Both the position numbers and the translations under genes were made by a program. Positions 35,561 to 43,790 of a stretch of 64,000 nt of DNA are shown here, piece by piece; position 1 is the first letter of the stretch, and each line of letters begins with the position of its first letter. The stretch is taken from positions 39,655 through 103,654 of the forward strand of contig NZ_LMPC01000008.1 in NCBI RefSeq assembly GCF_001423745.1, in the 5' to 3' direction. This DNA comes from Arthrobacter sp. Leaf337 (GTDB lineage Bacteria > Actinomycetota > Actinomycetes > Actinomycetales > Micrococcaceae). Under the pieces are notes generated by a model. That model did no database searches. It was given only the letters and a program-made list of their open reading frames with translations, and was not told the origin of the DNA.

Positions 35561-36838
35561 ATGTCAACGACGTCGTTGGAAAACAAATCACGCTGGCCCG
35601 TCTGGCTGTGCTGGCTGGCCATGGTCCTGGACGGCTTTGACCTGGTGGTGCTCGGCACCGTCATCCCCACCCTCATCAAGACCCACGACCTCGGCTTCGA
35701 CGCCGTCGGCGCCACGTTCGCCGCAACGATCTCACTGGTGGGCGTAGGGCTGGGAGCGCTGTTCATTGCGCCGCTCTCGGACCGCTTCGGCCGGCGGAAC
35801 CTGCTGGTTGCCTGCGTGACGTGGTTCTCCATCTTCACGATTGCCGTGGTCTTTGCCCCCAACGTTGCCGTCTTCAGCATCTTCAGGCTGCTGGCGGGGC
35901 TGGGGCTGGGTGCCTGCCTCCCGGCCGCCCTGGCATACATGAACGACTACGCCCCCGCAGGCTCGGCCGGTAAGTCCACCACGCGGACCATGACCGGCTA
36001 CCACGCCGGAGCCGTGGCCACGGCCTTCCTGGCGCTGATGGTCATCCCGGACTGGCGCATCATGTTCGTGGTTGGCGGTGTCGCCGGCTTCGCGCTGGTG
36101 CCGTTCCTGTGGTTCAAGCTGCCGGAAACGCTGCCCGCGGTTGTTTCCCTGCCGGCGCTCTCTCCGGCGTCCGGCACCCATCCCGCCAAGGCCGCTGAGC
36201 CCGCCGTCGAAGAACGCGCCAGCTTCCGGGACCTCGGCCGGAAACCGTACCCCCTCGTTGCGGCAGGCATCGCCGTCGCCTCCTTCATGGGCCTGCTGCT
36301 CGTGTACGGGCTGAACACCTGGCTGCCGCAGCTCATGTCCTCCGCCGGTTACACGCTCAGCGCAGGACTCTCCCTGCTGCTTGTCCTGAACGTGGGCGCG
36401 GTGGTTGGCCTGGTGGTGGCCGGCATCCTGGCCGACAAGCATGGAACCAAGAAGATCGTGCTTCTCTGGTTCTTCCTCTCCGCCGTCTTCCTCGCAGCGC
36501 TCAGCGTGAAGATCCAGAATGAACTGCTCCTGAACGCGGCCGTGTTCGTGACCGGCGTCTTCGTCTTCAGCTCACAGGTGCTGGTGTACGCCTGGGTCAG
36601 CCAGCTGTTCCCGGCCCGGCTGCGCGGCACCGCACTGGGCTTCGCCGCAGGGGTCGGACGCCTCGGAGCCATCCTCGGCCCGGCCGTGACGGGCACCCTG
36701 GTGGCCGCCGGAATCGCCTATCCCTGGGGCTTCTACGTCTTCGCCGGCGCGGCCGTCCTTGCCGTGGCGGCGCTCGTCCTGGTGCCGCAGGCGGTCACCG
36801 CAGCGGCAGGCAAGCGGACCGCCGTCGGGCCTTCCTAA
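35561..36838 (+). CDS. pcaK: Aromatic acid:H+ symporter, MFS (PcaK-like)
   Basis: A 425-residue, 12-helix major facilitator protein. The first helix ends in VLDGFDLVVLGTVIPTL, with the DGFD motif characteristic of the aromatic acid:H+ symporter family. The loop 2-3 motif is LSDRFGRRNLL, and a corresponding loop 8-9 motif is LADKHGTKKIV. GAGGT lies 6 nt before ATG 35561. It would import 4-hydroxybenzoate or protocatechuate for pobA. It is divergent from the IclR gene with an operator-like palindrome between them. Exact substrate is inferred from context. Confidence 0.88.
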   Translation: MSTTSLENKSRWPVWLCWLAMVLDGFDLVVLGTVIPTLIKTHDLGFDAVGATFAATISLVGVGLGALFIAPLSDRFGRRNLLVACVTWFSIFTIAVVFAPNVAVFSIFRLLAGLGLGACLPAALAYMNDYAPAGSAGKSTTRTMTGYHAGAVATAFLALMVIPDWRIMFVVGGVAGFALVPFLWFKLPETLPAVVSLPALSPASGTHPAKAAEPAVEERASFRDLGRKPYPLVAAGIAVASFMGLLLVYGLNTWLPQLMSSAGYTLSAGLSLLLVLNVGAVVGLVVAGILADKHGTKKIVLLWFFLSAVFLAALSVKIQNELLLNAAVFVTGVFVFSSQVLVYAWVSQLFPARLRGTALGFAAGVGRLGAILGPAVTGTLVAAGIAYPWGFYVFAGAAVLAVAALVLVPQAVTAAAGKRTAVGPS

Positions 36839-36865
36839 CGCCCGGGCGCTCCAAGCGGCCGGGCC

Positions 36866-37945
36866 TCATAACGCGGCAATGCGCCGCGCCTTGTCCCCCG
36901 CCCACATCCGCCGCCAAACGGCGGGGGCACCCACAACGGCGATGCCGACGGCGGCGCCGATGACCGTCTCGACGATCCTGTCCCGCAGCAGCACTTCGGG
37001 GGCAGTGGGCGCCGCCAGCAGCGTGGCAGTGAGAGCCAGTGGCGTCACGAATATTTGCGCCAGGACGTACTGGCGGGCGATGAACATCTCTGCGCCGAAC
37101 TGGCACGCGGCGATCATCAGGACCATCTGCCAGGGCGCGGGATTCAGCAACAGCACACCGGCAAGCACGATCAGCCCCAGCACGGTGCCGATGATTCTCT
37201 GGATGCCCCTGGCCACGCGGTGTCGGGTGGTCCGGCCCACCAACGGAACGACTGCAGCCACCATGGCCCAGTAGTTGTGGCCGAAGCCAAGCCACTGCCC
37301 CACAATGGTGGCCAGTGTGCCGGCGAGCCCCGCAGCCACGACGTAGCCCATCGCTTCAAGCCAGGCGGCGCGCTTCTCCTCCTGCGTTAGCCGGGCCGGC
37401 GCGGGCATGGCCCAGGGCGTTCGGCGGCTCCGCACCAGACGGGAGGAAATGCCGATCAGCAGGCAGAACACGGTGGTAAGAATCGCGACGAGCATGCACT
37501 GCCAGAGCGGCGGCTGGTTCGGAATCGAAGCGATGGCCGCGAAGGCGAAGATATGGAACAACGAACCCGCCGGCCGGTGGCGCCACAAGGCAATCACCAG
37601 CGAACACGCCCCGGCAACCACCGTGGTGGCTGCCACCTGCGTCCAGGTGCTCGCGGCGTCCGACAGCCCCAGGGCCTGGCCAGCGCGGGCGGACAACGTG
37701 GCCATCAGGATGACGAGCAGCATGAGCGAACCGGCGCGCATCTGGATGAAAAGCCGCTTCCGGTGCAGCTCCCCGCGACCGTAGATTCCGGTGAAGGCAC
37801 CGAAGGAGGCGAAGATCGCCAGGTCGCTCCGGCCGATCAGGACCACGATGATCAACGGAACAAAGACACCCACGGCGCAACGGATCGCGACCTGATGGTC
37901 CTTATTGCCGGGGGCAATCGTGAACATCTCGGCCAAAAGCTTCAA
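36866..37945 (-). CDS. FUSC-family membrane protein (aromatic acid exporter-like)
   Basis: A 359-residue membrane protein with two sets of hydrophobic helices. The first half holds VAIRCAVGVFVPLIIVVLIG and the FASFGAFTGIYGR motif; the second repeats the fusaric-acid-resistance pattern with HNYWAMVAAVVPLVGRTTRHRVARGIQRIIGT. FUSC proteins are thought to export aromatic acids or related compounds, which fits the pob genes beside it. Start choice is weak: TTG 37945 and an in-frame ATG at 37927 both lack a clear Shine-Dalgarno. It is convergent with pcaK. Confidence 0.85.
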   Translation of the reverse strand: MKLLAEMFTIAPGNKDHQVAIRCAVGVFVPLIIVVLIGRSDLAIFASFGAFTGIYGRGELHRKRLFIQMRAGSLMLLVILMATLSARAGQALGLSDAASTWTQVAATTVVAGACSLVIALWRHRPAGSLFHIFAFAAIASIPNQPPLWQCMLVAILTTVFCLLIGISSRLVRSRRTPWAMPAPARLTQEEKRAAWLEAMGYVVAAGLAGTLATIVGQWLGFGHNYWAMVAAVVPLVGRTTRHRVARGIQRIIGTVLGLIVLAGVLLLNPAPWQMVLMIAACQFGAEMFIARQYVLAQIFVTPLALTATLLAAPTAPEVLLRDRIVETVIGAAVGIAVVGAPAVWRRMWAGDKARRIAAL

Positions 37946-38150
37946 GGGGGGTCACGCCTTTCCGTACGGTGCCAGTCTGATGGCGGCAGCGTTGGCGTCC
38001 ATTTCAAATCCTACGCCCGGCCACCCGGCGGCACCCTCAAAAGTGGCTCGGCTCGGGCTTCCAGCTCCCCTCGCGGGAGGGACCGGAAGGGGCGGACTGG
38101 TATTGTCTATCGGTTAAACCACCGACAGAAACGCAAACCGGAGGACCCCC

Positions 38151-38612
38151 ATGCTCAAAGGATTCAAGGATTTCATCCTTCGCGGGAACGTGATCGAACT
38201 GTCCATTGCCGTCGTCGTCGGCACGGCGTTCACGGCGCTGGTGACCGCGTTCACCACACACATCGTCAACCCGATCATCGCAGCGGCCGGCGGGGTCCAG
38301 ACCGAAGGCCTGGGCTTCGCTATCTGGCCTGGCAACAGCAAGACATTCGTCAATATCGGCGGCGTCATCACCGCCTTCGTGACCTTCCTCATCACTGCCG
38401 CGGTGGTCTATTTCATCTTCGTGGCACCCATGAACAAGATCAACTCACTGGTGAAGAGCCGCCTGGCGACGGCGGAACCTGAGGAGGAACCCATTCCGGC
38501 GGACACCGCACTGCTGGCCGAGATCCGGGACCTGCTGACCCAGCTCGCGGGCACCGACAGGGAACTCACCACCGCCGGATCGTCAGCGAAAGAGTCCGAA
38601 AGCTCCCGCTGA
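38151..38612 (+). CDS. mscL: Large-conductance mechanosensitive channel
   Basis: This 153-residue MscL opens as a safety valve under osmotic downshock. MLKGFKDFILRGNVIELSIA is the conserved amphipathic S1 plus first helix. The first membrane helix (about 15-45) includes VVVGTAFTALVTAFTTHI, and the second (about 70-97) is followed by a charged cytoplasmic helix. GGAGG lies 5 nt before ATG. Its 3' end forms one arm of an 18-bp inverted repeat shared with the convergent DegT gene. Confidence 0.96.
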   Translation: MLKGFKDFILRGNVIELSIAVVVGTAFTALVTAFTTHIVNPIIAAAGGVQTEGLGFAIWPGNSKTFVNIGGVITAFVTFLITAAVVYFIFVAPMNKINSLVKSRLATAEPEEEPIPADTALLAEIRDLLTQLAGTDRELTTAGSSAKESESSR

Positions 38613-38624
38613 CGATCCGGCGGT
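38571..38624. terminator. 18-bp perfect inverted repeat at convergent gene ends
   Basis: Arms ACCGCCGGATCGTCAGCG (38571-38588) and its exact complement (38607-38624) enclose an 18-nt loop. The left arm is coding (mscL), the right arm spans the mscL stop and reaches the first base of the DegT stop. There is no T run on either side, so it would be a T-less hairpin or a block to antisense read-through rather than a classic terminator. Confidence 0.7.
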
Positions 38625-39799
38625 CAGGCGCTGGCCGCGTCTGTGCGCCGGAAGCCGCCGGTCCACTTGCCGCGCCGAACGGTGACGGGTATTCCGGCCG
38701 CCGCGAGCCGGACAGAGCGAAGCACCCTGGACTGCTCGCCGGGGGTCAACTGGTGATACACCGGCAGGACCACCAGCCGGTCCGCCAACCGCTCGGTGAC
38801 CGACAGGTCCGCCAGACCGGTGTCCCGGTCCCAGTACGCCGGCTGCCGATGGACCGCCGTAAGCCCGACGCCGGCAGAAATACCGTCGCGCGACAGCCGC
38901 TCCAGAAGCTCATCCCGGGGCAAGGCGAATGACGGCAGCACTTCCATCCAGAAGGATTGGAAATTGCTGCTGCCGTAGTCCGGGTCCTTGATGAACCGCA
39001 GCCCTGCGATCCGTGAGAGCGCGAGCTGGTAGCTGGCGACAATTTCCCTGCGATGGGCAACGGCTTCGTGCAGCCGCCCCAGCTGGACCAGGCCGATGGC
39101 GGCCTGCAGATCGGTCATGCGGTGATCCAATCCCGCATCATTCCCGGTGTTGTTACGAAGTTGCCGGGCCGCGGCCGCCCACGCCTCTTTCCGGGTGGTG
39201 AGCATGCCGCCTTCGCCGGTGGTCAGGACCTCGCACGAATCGAAGGACCACACGGTCAGTTCGGCGCCGGCGCCCACCGGCTGTCCTTGGTAGGTGGAGC
39301 CCACGCCGCAGGAGGCATCCTCGATGACTGTGACACCGAGCGGATCACATAGGTCGCGGATGGGTTCCAAGTCAACAGGCATGCCGCCCAGGTCCGCCAC
39401 GATCACCGCCCGGGTTGCCGGTGTCAGGGCCTCCTCGATGGTCCCGCGCGATACATTGCCGGTTCCGGCCTCGACATCGGCAAAGACCGTCCGGGCGCCC
39501 AGGCGGCTCACGGCGTCGGCGTTCGCAATTGGACAGAACGAGGGCAGAACGACGTCGTCCTGCTGTTGAACCCCGGCCACCCTGAGCGCCAGGTGGAGGG
39601 CCGCGGTACCGCTGGACACTGCGACGGCGTGCGACGCCTGCTGCGCCGAACCGAACGCCTCTTCAAACTGCCCTACGCGTGGCCCTTGAACCGTCCGGCC
39701 CGAAGAAAGCACTTGCACGACGGCGTCCGCTTCCTCCTGCCCGAGCCACGGCCTCATTACACCGATGTGGCTAACCGCACGGTCTTCGCTGATGGTCAC
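38624..39799 (-). CDS. DegT/DnrJ/EryC1/StrS homologue lacking the PLP lysine
   Basis: A 391-residue sugar-aminotransferase homologue, starting at GTG 39799 behind GGGGGAGG. It is closely related to the operon's own aminotransferase at 48309-49484 (shared SNFQSFWMEVLPSF-type and VLPVYHQLTPGEQSRVLRS segments). The PLP-lysine motif SFHPRKILTTGEGG reads SFDSCEVLTTGEGG here, placing Glu190 where Lys190 should be. The GFNFRMTD motif is GLDHRMTD, losing the conserved Asn, and about 14 residues before it are missing. A normal aminotransferase reaction is therefore unlikely. It could be a dehydratase-like variant, a non-catalytic partner of the active paralogue, or a decaying copy. It is 200 nt after the glycosyltransferase gene. 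Confidence 0.9.
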   Translation of the reverse strand: MTISEDRAVSHIGVMRPWLGQEEADAVVQVLSSGRTVQGPRVGQFEEAFGSAQQASHAVAVSSGTAALHLALRVAGVQQQDDVVLPSFCPIANADAVSRLGARTVFADVEAGTGNVSRGTIEEALTPATRAVIVADLGGMPVDLEPIRDLCDPLGVTVIEDASCGVGSTYQGQPVGAGAELTVWSFDSCEVLTTGEGGMLTTRKEAWAAAARQLRNNTGNDAGLDHRMTDLQAAIGLVQLGRLHEAVAHRREIVASYQLALSRIAGLRFIKDPDYGSSNFQSFWMEVLPSFALPRDELLERLSRDGISAGVGLTAVHRQPAYWDRDTGLADLSVTERLADRLVVLPVYHQLTPGEQSRVLRSVRLAAAGIPVTVRRGKWTGGFRRTDAASA

Positions 39800-39999
39800 C
39801 GGGACCTCCCCCTCGTCAAAAAGGAAATGGTATGCCCTTCCATTCAACGCGCCACTCGACGGTGCGGTCACGAGAGTCACGTACGCGCCTTTTTCCCGCG
39901 GAGCGCGGCCGTTGCAGCGCGTAATACCCGCTTGGGCACCGCGGTGCTGCCCGGCGAGCAGGGCAGTACTTGTATTCCTTGCCGCCGGATACCCCTGGG

Positions 40000-42663
40000 T
40001 TACTTGTGCGGGGCCGTACCCCAGCTGCTACGGATGCGGTCCCAGGGCCCCTGCGGCGACCCCGCGGGTACACGACTGCTGTCATCCCGTTCCCAGGCAC
40101 TCGAACCGGGTCCTCCCGCCCCCTGCCTTCCGGCCACCGCGAATCCCAAATAGACCGCAGCGTGGACGGCGGATAGCGGGCCTCGGACAGAGCGCAGCAC
40201 CTCCGCGAGAGTCTGCCGGGCTGTGCTGTGCTGGCCGGCGTCGCCGTTCTGTTCGGCATTGCCCCGGTAGACGCGGTGCAGGACTGCCACTTGGTCCCTG
40301 GGTGTCCTTGGCGGACGAATGACCACGGGGTCGACATCGAGGACAGCCTTTTCCGACGGCTCGAAAAGCCGATCGACGAAGAGGTCGTCCGCTGTCAGGT
40401 CCGGGAATTCCCTGAATCGCGTTCGTCCCTGCTCCGACAGGCCGTAGACCCCTCCGGCCCAGAGCCGGTTCCGTGCAGAGGGCAGCCGCAGCCGCGTGCG
40501 GTAATAGGAGTGGATCAGCGGATGAGCGTCCTGCAGGTCGAATTGCACAGCCGGGCGCGCGGCCAAGGGTCCGCCTGGGCCCAGCGCAGTCAGCACATCC
40601 CGCACTGCCTGCCGACTAATCTGCACATCGGCGTCCAGATAGAGCCTGGGGAACTTGGTGGCGGCTGTATCGCCGGCGTTGAGGGCAGCGGACTTGGAGG
40701 GTCGTCCGATTTCCAGTACCGTCACACCTTCGAAGCCGCGGGCTATAGCGGCGGTTTCGTCCGAGCAACCGTTGCACACTACGATCACCTCGAGCTGCCC
40801 TGCGGCTGCGAGTGGAGCAAGCGGGGCGAGCGTTCGGGCCATCACGCTTGCTTCGTTGTGGGCAGGAATAACCACCGAGCCAGCAGGAAAGTATGCGGGG
40901 TCGGGGTCCTTGGTGGCGCCCGGCAGGTCGGTCCAACTGCCTTCATCCAGAACAGCCCGCAGCACTCCCCTGCGGTCCGGCTTCCAGGAGCGCAGCGCTT
41001 CGGAGAGCACCACCGCACCGTGGAAGACCGCCGAATACGCGGCCGAATGGTATTTGCGGATGTACCGCACACGGTTGACGGCCAGCAGGGCATTCAGCCT
41101 TGGTGACGTGCCCGAGCCGGCACCTGCATGGGTCATGAGAGCTGCCGGTTCGTACCAGATGGTTTCACCCATGGTTCGCAGCCCACGGAAGAAGTCCACT
41201 TCCTCGGAATAGAGGAAGTATGACTCGTCCCATGCCAATGAGTCTGCCAGGCTGCGGCGGACCATCAGCGCAGCCCCTGTGGCCCAGTGCACGGTGTGGG
41301 GATGGGCGTAGCTTTCCGGGTTGTAGTCGGTGCCGGCCAGCCAGCCCGGCCGGTTCTGGAACCGCCTTCCCGCCAATGCGTCGCCCACCGCGTTGGCGAT
41401 GCCCGGCTCACGGTACAGGGACAGGCTCGTTGCACCTCTTTCGTCCTGGAGACGCGGCACAACTGCCCCGGCACGGGACGAACGGAGGCGGTGCATCATG
41501 GTTTTGAGGCTTCCGCGTCCCACGGTGACGTCCGGATTGAGAACCACCACTGTGGCGCTTTCCCCGACCTTCCGCATCGCGGCATTGATGCCGCCGGAAT
41601 ATCCCAGATTGCCTCCGGTGGCGAAGGCAATGACGTCCGGGTGGGCGCTACGCACGAGCGCCAGGGTACCGTCGCTGGAGGAATTGTCCGCCACCAGCAC
41701 GCGCAGCGTGAGATCCGTTGTCTCCTCCCGCAGGCTCTCCAGCAGCGGACCGACGCCATTGGCGCTGTTGTAAGTAACAACTACGACGGCGGCATCCACA
41801 GCGCCGTCGGCTCCGGTGAAGCGGCCGGGACTCCGCGGCGCGGGAGCGGCCGACGGTGCGGACTCCGCCCGCGGATGAGGCACGGTGCACGACGCAGTCC
41901 GCAGCTTGATGTACGCCGGAGGGCCGTCGATCAGGTAGCGGCTGGCGAGCCGTTTGGGTTCCAGCGCCAGACGGTAGCCCCATTCCAGCCCATGGTCGCT
42001 GGCCCATTGGGGCGCACGATGCACCCTCCCCGCAAGGAAATCCACCGCTGCACCGAAGGCGAGCAGGACGGCGGCGCCGGTAAGGGCGGCATAATGGTCG
42101 ATCCAGAGTTCCTGCCGTGGCTTGCCAAGTCCCACGTAAAGGATCTGGGTGCCGGCTGCGGCAATGTCAGCCGCGATCCCCTCCGAGTCGCACGCGGAGG
42201 CCAGTTCTACCCGGTCGGGGGACCACATTCCCGCAACGTGGAGGCGCGGATGCTCCTCAGCGATTTTTTGCGCCAAAAGCTCCTGGTTCGCCCGTGAACC
42301 GCCGAGGAACCCCACCCGGAGCCCTAATTGCTCAGCCCGTTCCAGCAGCGGCGACGCGAGGTCGCTTCCAGCCAGCCGTGGCCAGCGATGCCCGGTGAGC
42401 CGCTGGGATTGTGCCACGAGCGGGGCGCCGTCGAGCAGATAAAGCCAGTCGACTGTACTGGCCGGATCCGCGTGCAGCGTGCCTTCCCACCGTCCGCCGG
42501 CACCGAAATGATGAAGGTGGTCGAGGTTGACGGAGGCGACACCGAGGGGCGGCAGACCTCGCTGTCCGGCCCGGGCAAGGATGAGTTCCAAGGCCGGCTC
42601 AGGATCCATCAGATCCACCGGAGTGCCGCCCAGGATGACTTTGTCGGCGTCCAGGTTGTCCAC
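40000..42663 (-). CDS. Triple glycosyltransferase: WecG/TagA/CpsF + GT2 + GT2
   Basis: A single 887-residue frame with three catalytic modules. Residues about 8-255 are a WecG/TagA/CpsF (GT26) transferase with VGLGKPRQELW (177-187), HRAPQW (215-220) and LEWGYRL. Residues about 291-570 are a rhamnosyltransferase-like GT2 with VVVVTYNS, VADNSSSDGT, GNLGYSGGIN, acidic motif NPD (376-378) and YSEEVDF. Residues about 595-790 are another GT2 with VVIPAHNEAS, VCNGCSDET and DAD (677-679). The C-terminus is a polar tail. It would add successive sugars to a lipid-linked glycan on the cytoplasmic face. No stop or frameshift separates the modules. It follows the VanZ-acetyltransferase gene after 9 nt. 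Confidence 0.9.
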   Translation of the reverse strand: MDNLDADKVILGGTPVDLMDPEPALELILARAGQRGLPPLGVASVNLDHLHHFGAGGRWEGTLHADPASTVDWLYLLDGAPLVAQSQRLTGHRWPRLAGSDLASPLLERAEQLGLRVGFLGGSRANQELLAQKIAEEHPRLHVAGMWSPDRVELASACDSEGIAADIAAAGTQILYVGLGKPRQELWIDHYAALTGAAVLLAFGAAVDFLAGRVHRAPQWASDHGLEWGYRLALEPKRLASRYLIDGPPAYIKLRTASCTVPHPRAESAPSAAPAPRSPGRFTGADGAVDAAVVVVTYNSANGVGPLLESLREETTDLTLRVLVADNSSSDGTLALVRSAHPDVIAFATGGNLGYSGGINAAMRKVGESATVVVLNPDVTVGRGSLKTMMHRLRSSRAGAVVPRLQDERGATSLSLYREPGIANAVGDALAGRRFQNRPGWLAGTDYNPESYAHPHTVHWATGAALMVRRSLADSLAWDESYFLYSEEVDFFRGLRTMGETIWYEPAALMTHAGAGSGTSPRLNALLAVNRVRYIRKYHSAAYSAVFHGAVVLSEALRSWKPDRRGVLRAVLDEGSWTDLPGATKDPDPAYFPAGSVVIPAHNEASVMARTLAPLAPLAAAGQLEVIVVCNGCSDETAAIARGFEGVTVLEIGRPSKSAALNAGDTAATKFPRLYLDADVQISRQAVRDVLTALGPGGPLAARPAVQFDLQDAHPLIHSYYRTRLRLPSARNRLWAGGVYGLSEQGRTRFREFPDLTADDLFVDRLFEPSEKAVLDVDPVVIRPPRTPRDQVAVLHRVYRGNAEQNGDAGQHSTARQTLAEVLRSVRGPLSAVHAAVYLGFAVAGRQGAGGPGSSAWERDDSSRVPAGSPQGPWDRIRSSWGTAPHK

Positions 42664-42672
42664 GTCGCCTCC

Positions 42673-43269
42673 TTAATGCTTGTCGGCGGGCACGAGCTGC
42701 CCATTGGTTTCGAAGTAGCGGCGGCCGGTGACGGGGCAGAGCCAACTGCCGCCGTCGTCCTGCTTGAGCGGATGGCCCGCCTCACCCACCCAGCCAATTT
42801 GCCGCGCCGGCACGCCGGCAACCACGGCGTAGGCCGGGACGTCGCGGGTCACGACGGCCCCGGCAGCCACGGTGGCCCACTCGCCAATGGTGAGGGGCGC
42901 TATGCAGACCGCACGCGCACCGACGGAGGCACCCTTGCCGACAGTCACACCCACGGCGACCCAGTCCTCGGATCCCTTGAGTGTTCCCTCGGGTGTGATG
43001 GCCCGCGGGTGGAGATCGTTGGTGAGAACAGCCGCGGGGCCGATGAAGACGCCGTCGGACAGTCGCGCCGGTTCGTAGACCAGTGCGTAGTTCTGGACTT
43101 TGCAGTTGTCGCCCAGCTGGACCGCCGGTCCCACGTAGGCTCCCCGGCCGATGTTGCAATTGCTGCCCAGGACAGCGTCTTCCCGGATCTGTGCCAAATG
43201 CCAGATCCGGGAGCCTTCTCCAATGCTGGCGGACTCTCCCACGTCAGCCGTGGCGGCGATGGTGATCAT
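42673..43269 (-). CDS. Internal-start acetyltransferase (WbpD/WlbB-like) within the VanZ fusion
   Basis: GGGAGG lies 6 nt before an in-frame ATG at 43269, giving a 198-residue product that begins exactly where stand-alone UDP-2,3-diamino-sugar N-acetyltransferases begin (MITIAATADVGESASIGEG). The hexapeptide repeats run to about residue 165, ending in VVAGVPARQIGWVG. A C-terminal WLCPVTGRRY segment follows. This may be the main functional product, with the longer form arising because the VanZ gene has no stop codon before it. Confidence 0.6.
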   Translation of the reverse strand: MITIAATADVGESASIGEGSRIWHLAQIREDAVLGSNCNIGRGAYVGPAVQLGDNCKVQNYALVYEPARLSDGVFIGPAAVLTNDLHPRAITPEGTLKGSEDWVAVGVTVGKGASVGARAVCIAPLTIGEWATVAAGAVVTRDVPAYAVVAGVPARQIGWVGEAGHPLKQDDGGSWLCPVTGRRYFETNGQLVPADKH

Positions 43270-43731
43270 GTCGTTCCTCCCGGGGACAGTGGTGCCGGAG
43301 ACCGGCGTTGTTAGTGGTGCCCTGTGTCGGCGGCGCACCCACAAGGCCGCGAGCGCACCGAGCAGGGCGCCCAGCGTGTTGCTGGCGATGTCGCGGAGGG
43401 TGGCCTGGCGCTGGTCGAGGGCGAGGAACTGGACAGCCTCAATGGCTCCGGATCCCAGCAGCCCCGCCACCGTAGCAATCCACCAGCGGCGTGCCGGCAG
43501 CAGGCTCGCAACCAGCAGCCCGAGCGGCACGAACAGCAGGACATTGGCGGCCACCTCCACGTGCCCTGACCTGATTCCCGCAGTCAGCGGCTGGTCCTGC
43601 AGGACCCGCAGGAAGCTGCGCAGGAGGCCGGAGACGGGGCGTTCCACAGGGGTGGGCCAAAAGCCGATGCACGCCAGGGCGGCCAGGTAGAGCACGAGCA
43701 GCAAGAGAGCGGTTCTGCGCCGGACGGTCAT
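42673..43731 (-). CDS. VanZ-like membrane domain fused to left-handed beta-helix acetyltransferase
   Basis: The 352-residue frame joins a VanZ-like region with four helices (residues 1-135; ANVLLFVPLG, IEAVQFLALDQRQATLRD, NTLGALLG) to a hexapeptide-repeat acyltransferase (155-352) resembling WbpD/WlbB sugar N-acetyltransferases (IGEGSRIWHLAQIREDAVLG; NCNIGRGAYVG). GGAG lies 6 nt before ATG 43731, and the start overlaps the stop of a 20-codon frame. A second strong ribosome site occurs inside (see next entry), so the cell may make both a membrane-bound and a free acetyltransferase. The enzyme would acetylate a UDP-3-amino sugar; the VanZ part's role is unknown. Confidence 0.75.
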   Translation of the reverse strand: MTVRRRTALLLLVLYLAALACIGFWPTPVERPVSGLLRSFLRVLQDQPLTAGIRSGHVEVAANVLLFVPLGLLVASLLPARRWWIATVAGLLGSGAIEAVQFLALDQRQATLRDIASNTLGALLGALAALWVRRRHRAPLTTPVSGTTVPGRNDMITIAATADVGESASIGEGSRIWHLAQIREDAVLGSNCNIGRGAYVGPAVQLGDNCKVQNYALVYEPARLSDGVFIGPAAVLTNDLHPRAITPEGTLKGSEDWVAVGVTVGKGASVGARAVCIAPLTIGEWATVAAGAVVTRDVPAYAVVAGVPARQIGWVGEAGHPLKQDDGGSWLCPVTGRRYFETNGQLVPADKH

Positions 43732-43790
43732 GGCAGGCTCCGCGCGGGTCCGGTGCCGGCCATCCAGACAATGGGGCCGCCGGTGCTCAT
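43728..43790 (-). CDS. 20-codon mini-ORF coupled to both neighbours
   Basis: ATG 43790 overlaps the GT4 stop (ATGA), has GGAGG 6 nt upstream, and ends in a TGA that overlaps the VanZ-gene ATG (ATGA again). The peptide MSTGGPIVWMAGTGPARSLP resembles the first residues of many GT4 transferases, which often start with an IVWMAGTSWD-like strand. It may be the stub of a deleted glycosyltransferase kept as a coupling cistron. I infer this from sequence pattern only. Confidence 0.45.
   Translation of the reverse strand: MSTGGPIVWMAGTGPARSLP

Noticed and set aside
34657..35940. A 427-residue version of the IclR regulator starting far upstream
   Set aside because: The additional N-terminus would be read antisense through the pcaK gene and has no IclR homology; GTG 35424 has a good ribosome site.
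39838..39849. Third copy of the pob box core (CGTTGAATGGAA on the minus strand)
   Set aside because: It lies before the DegT gene of the glycan operon, lacks palindromic symmetry and has no aromatic gene nearby, so it is probably chance.
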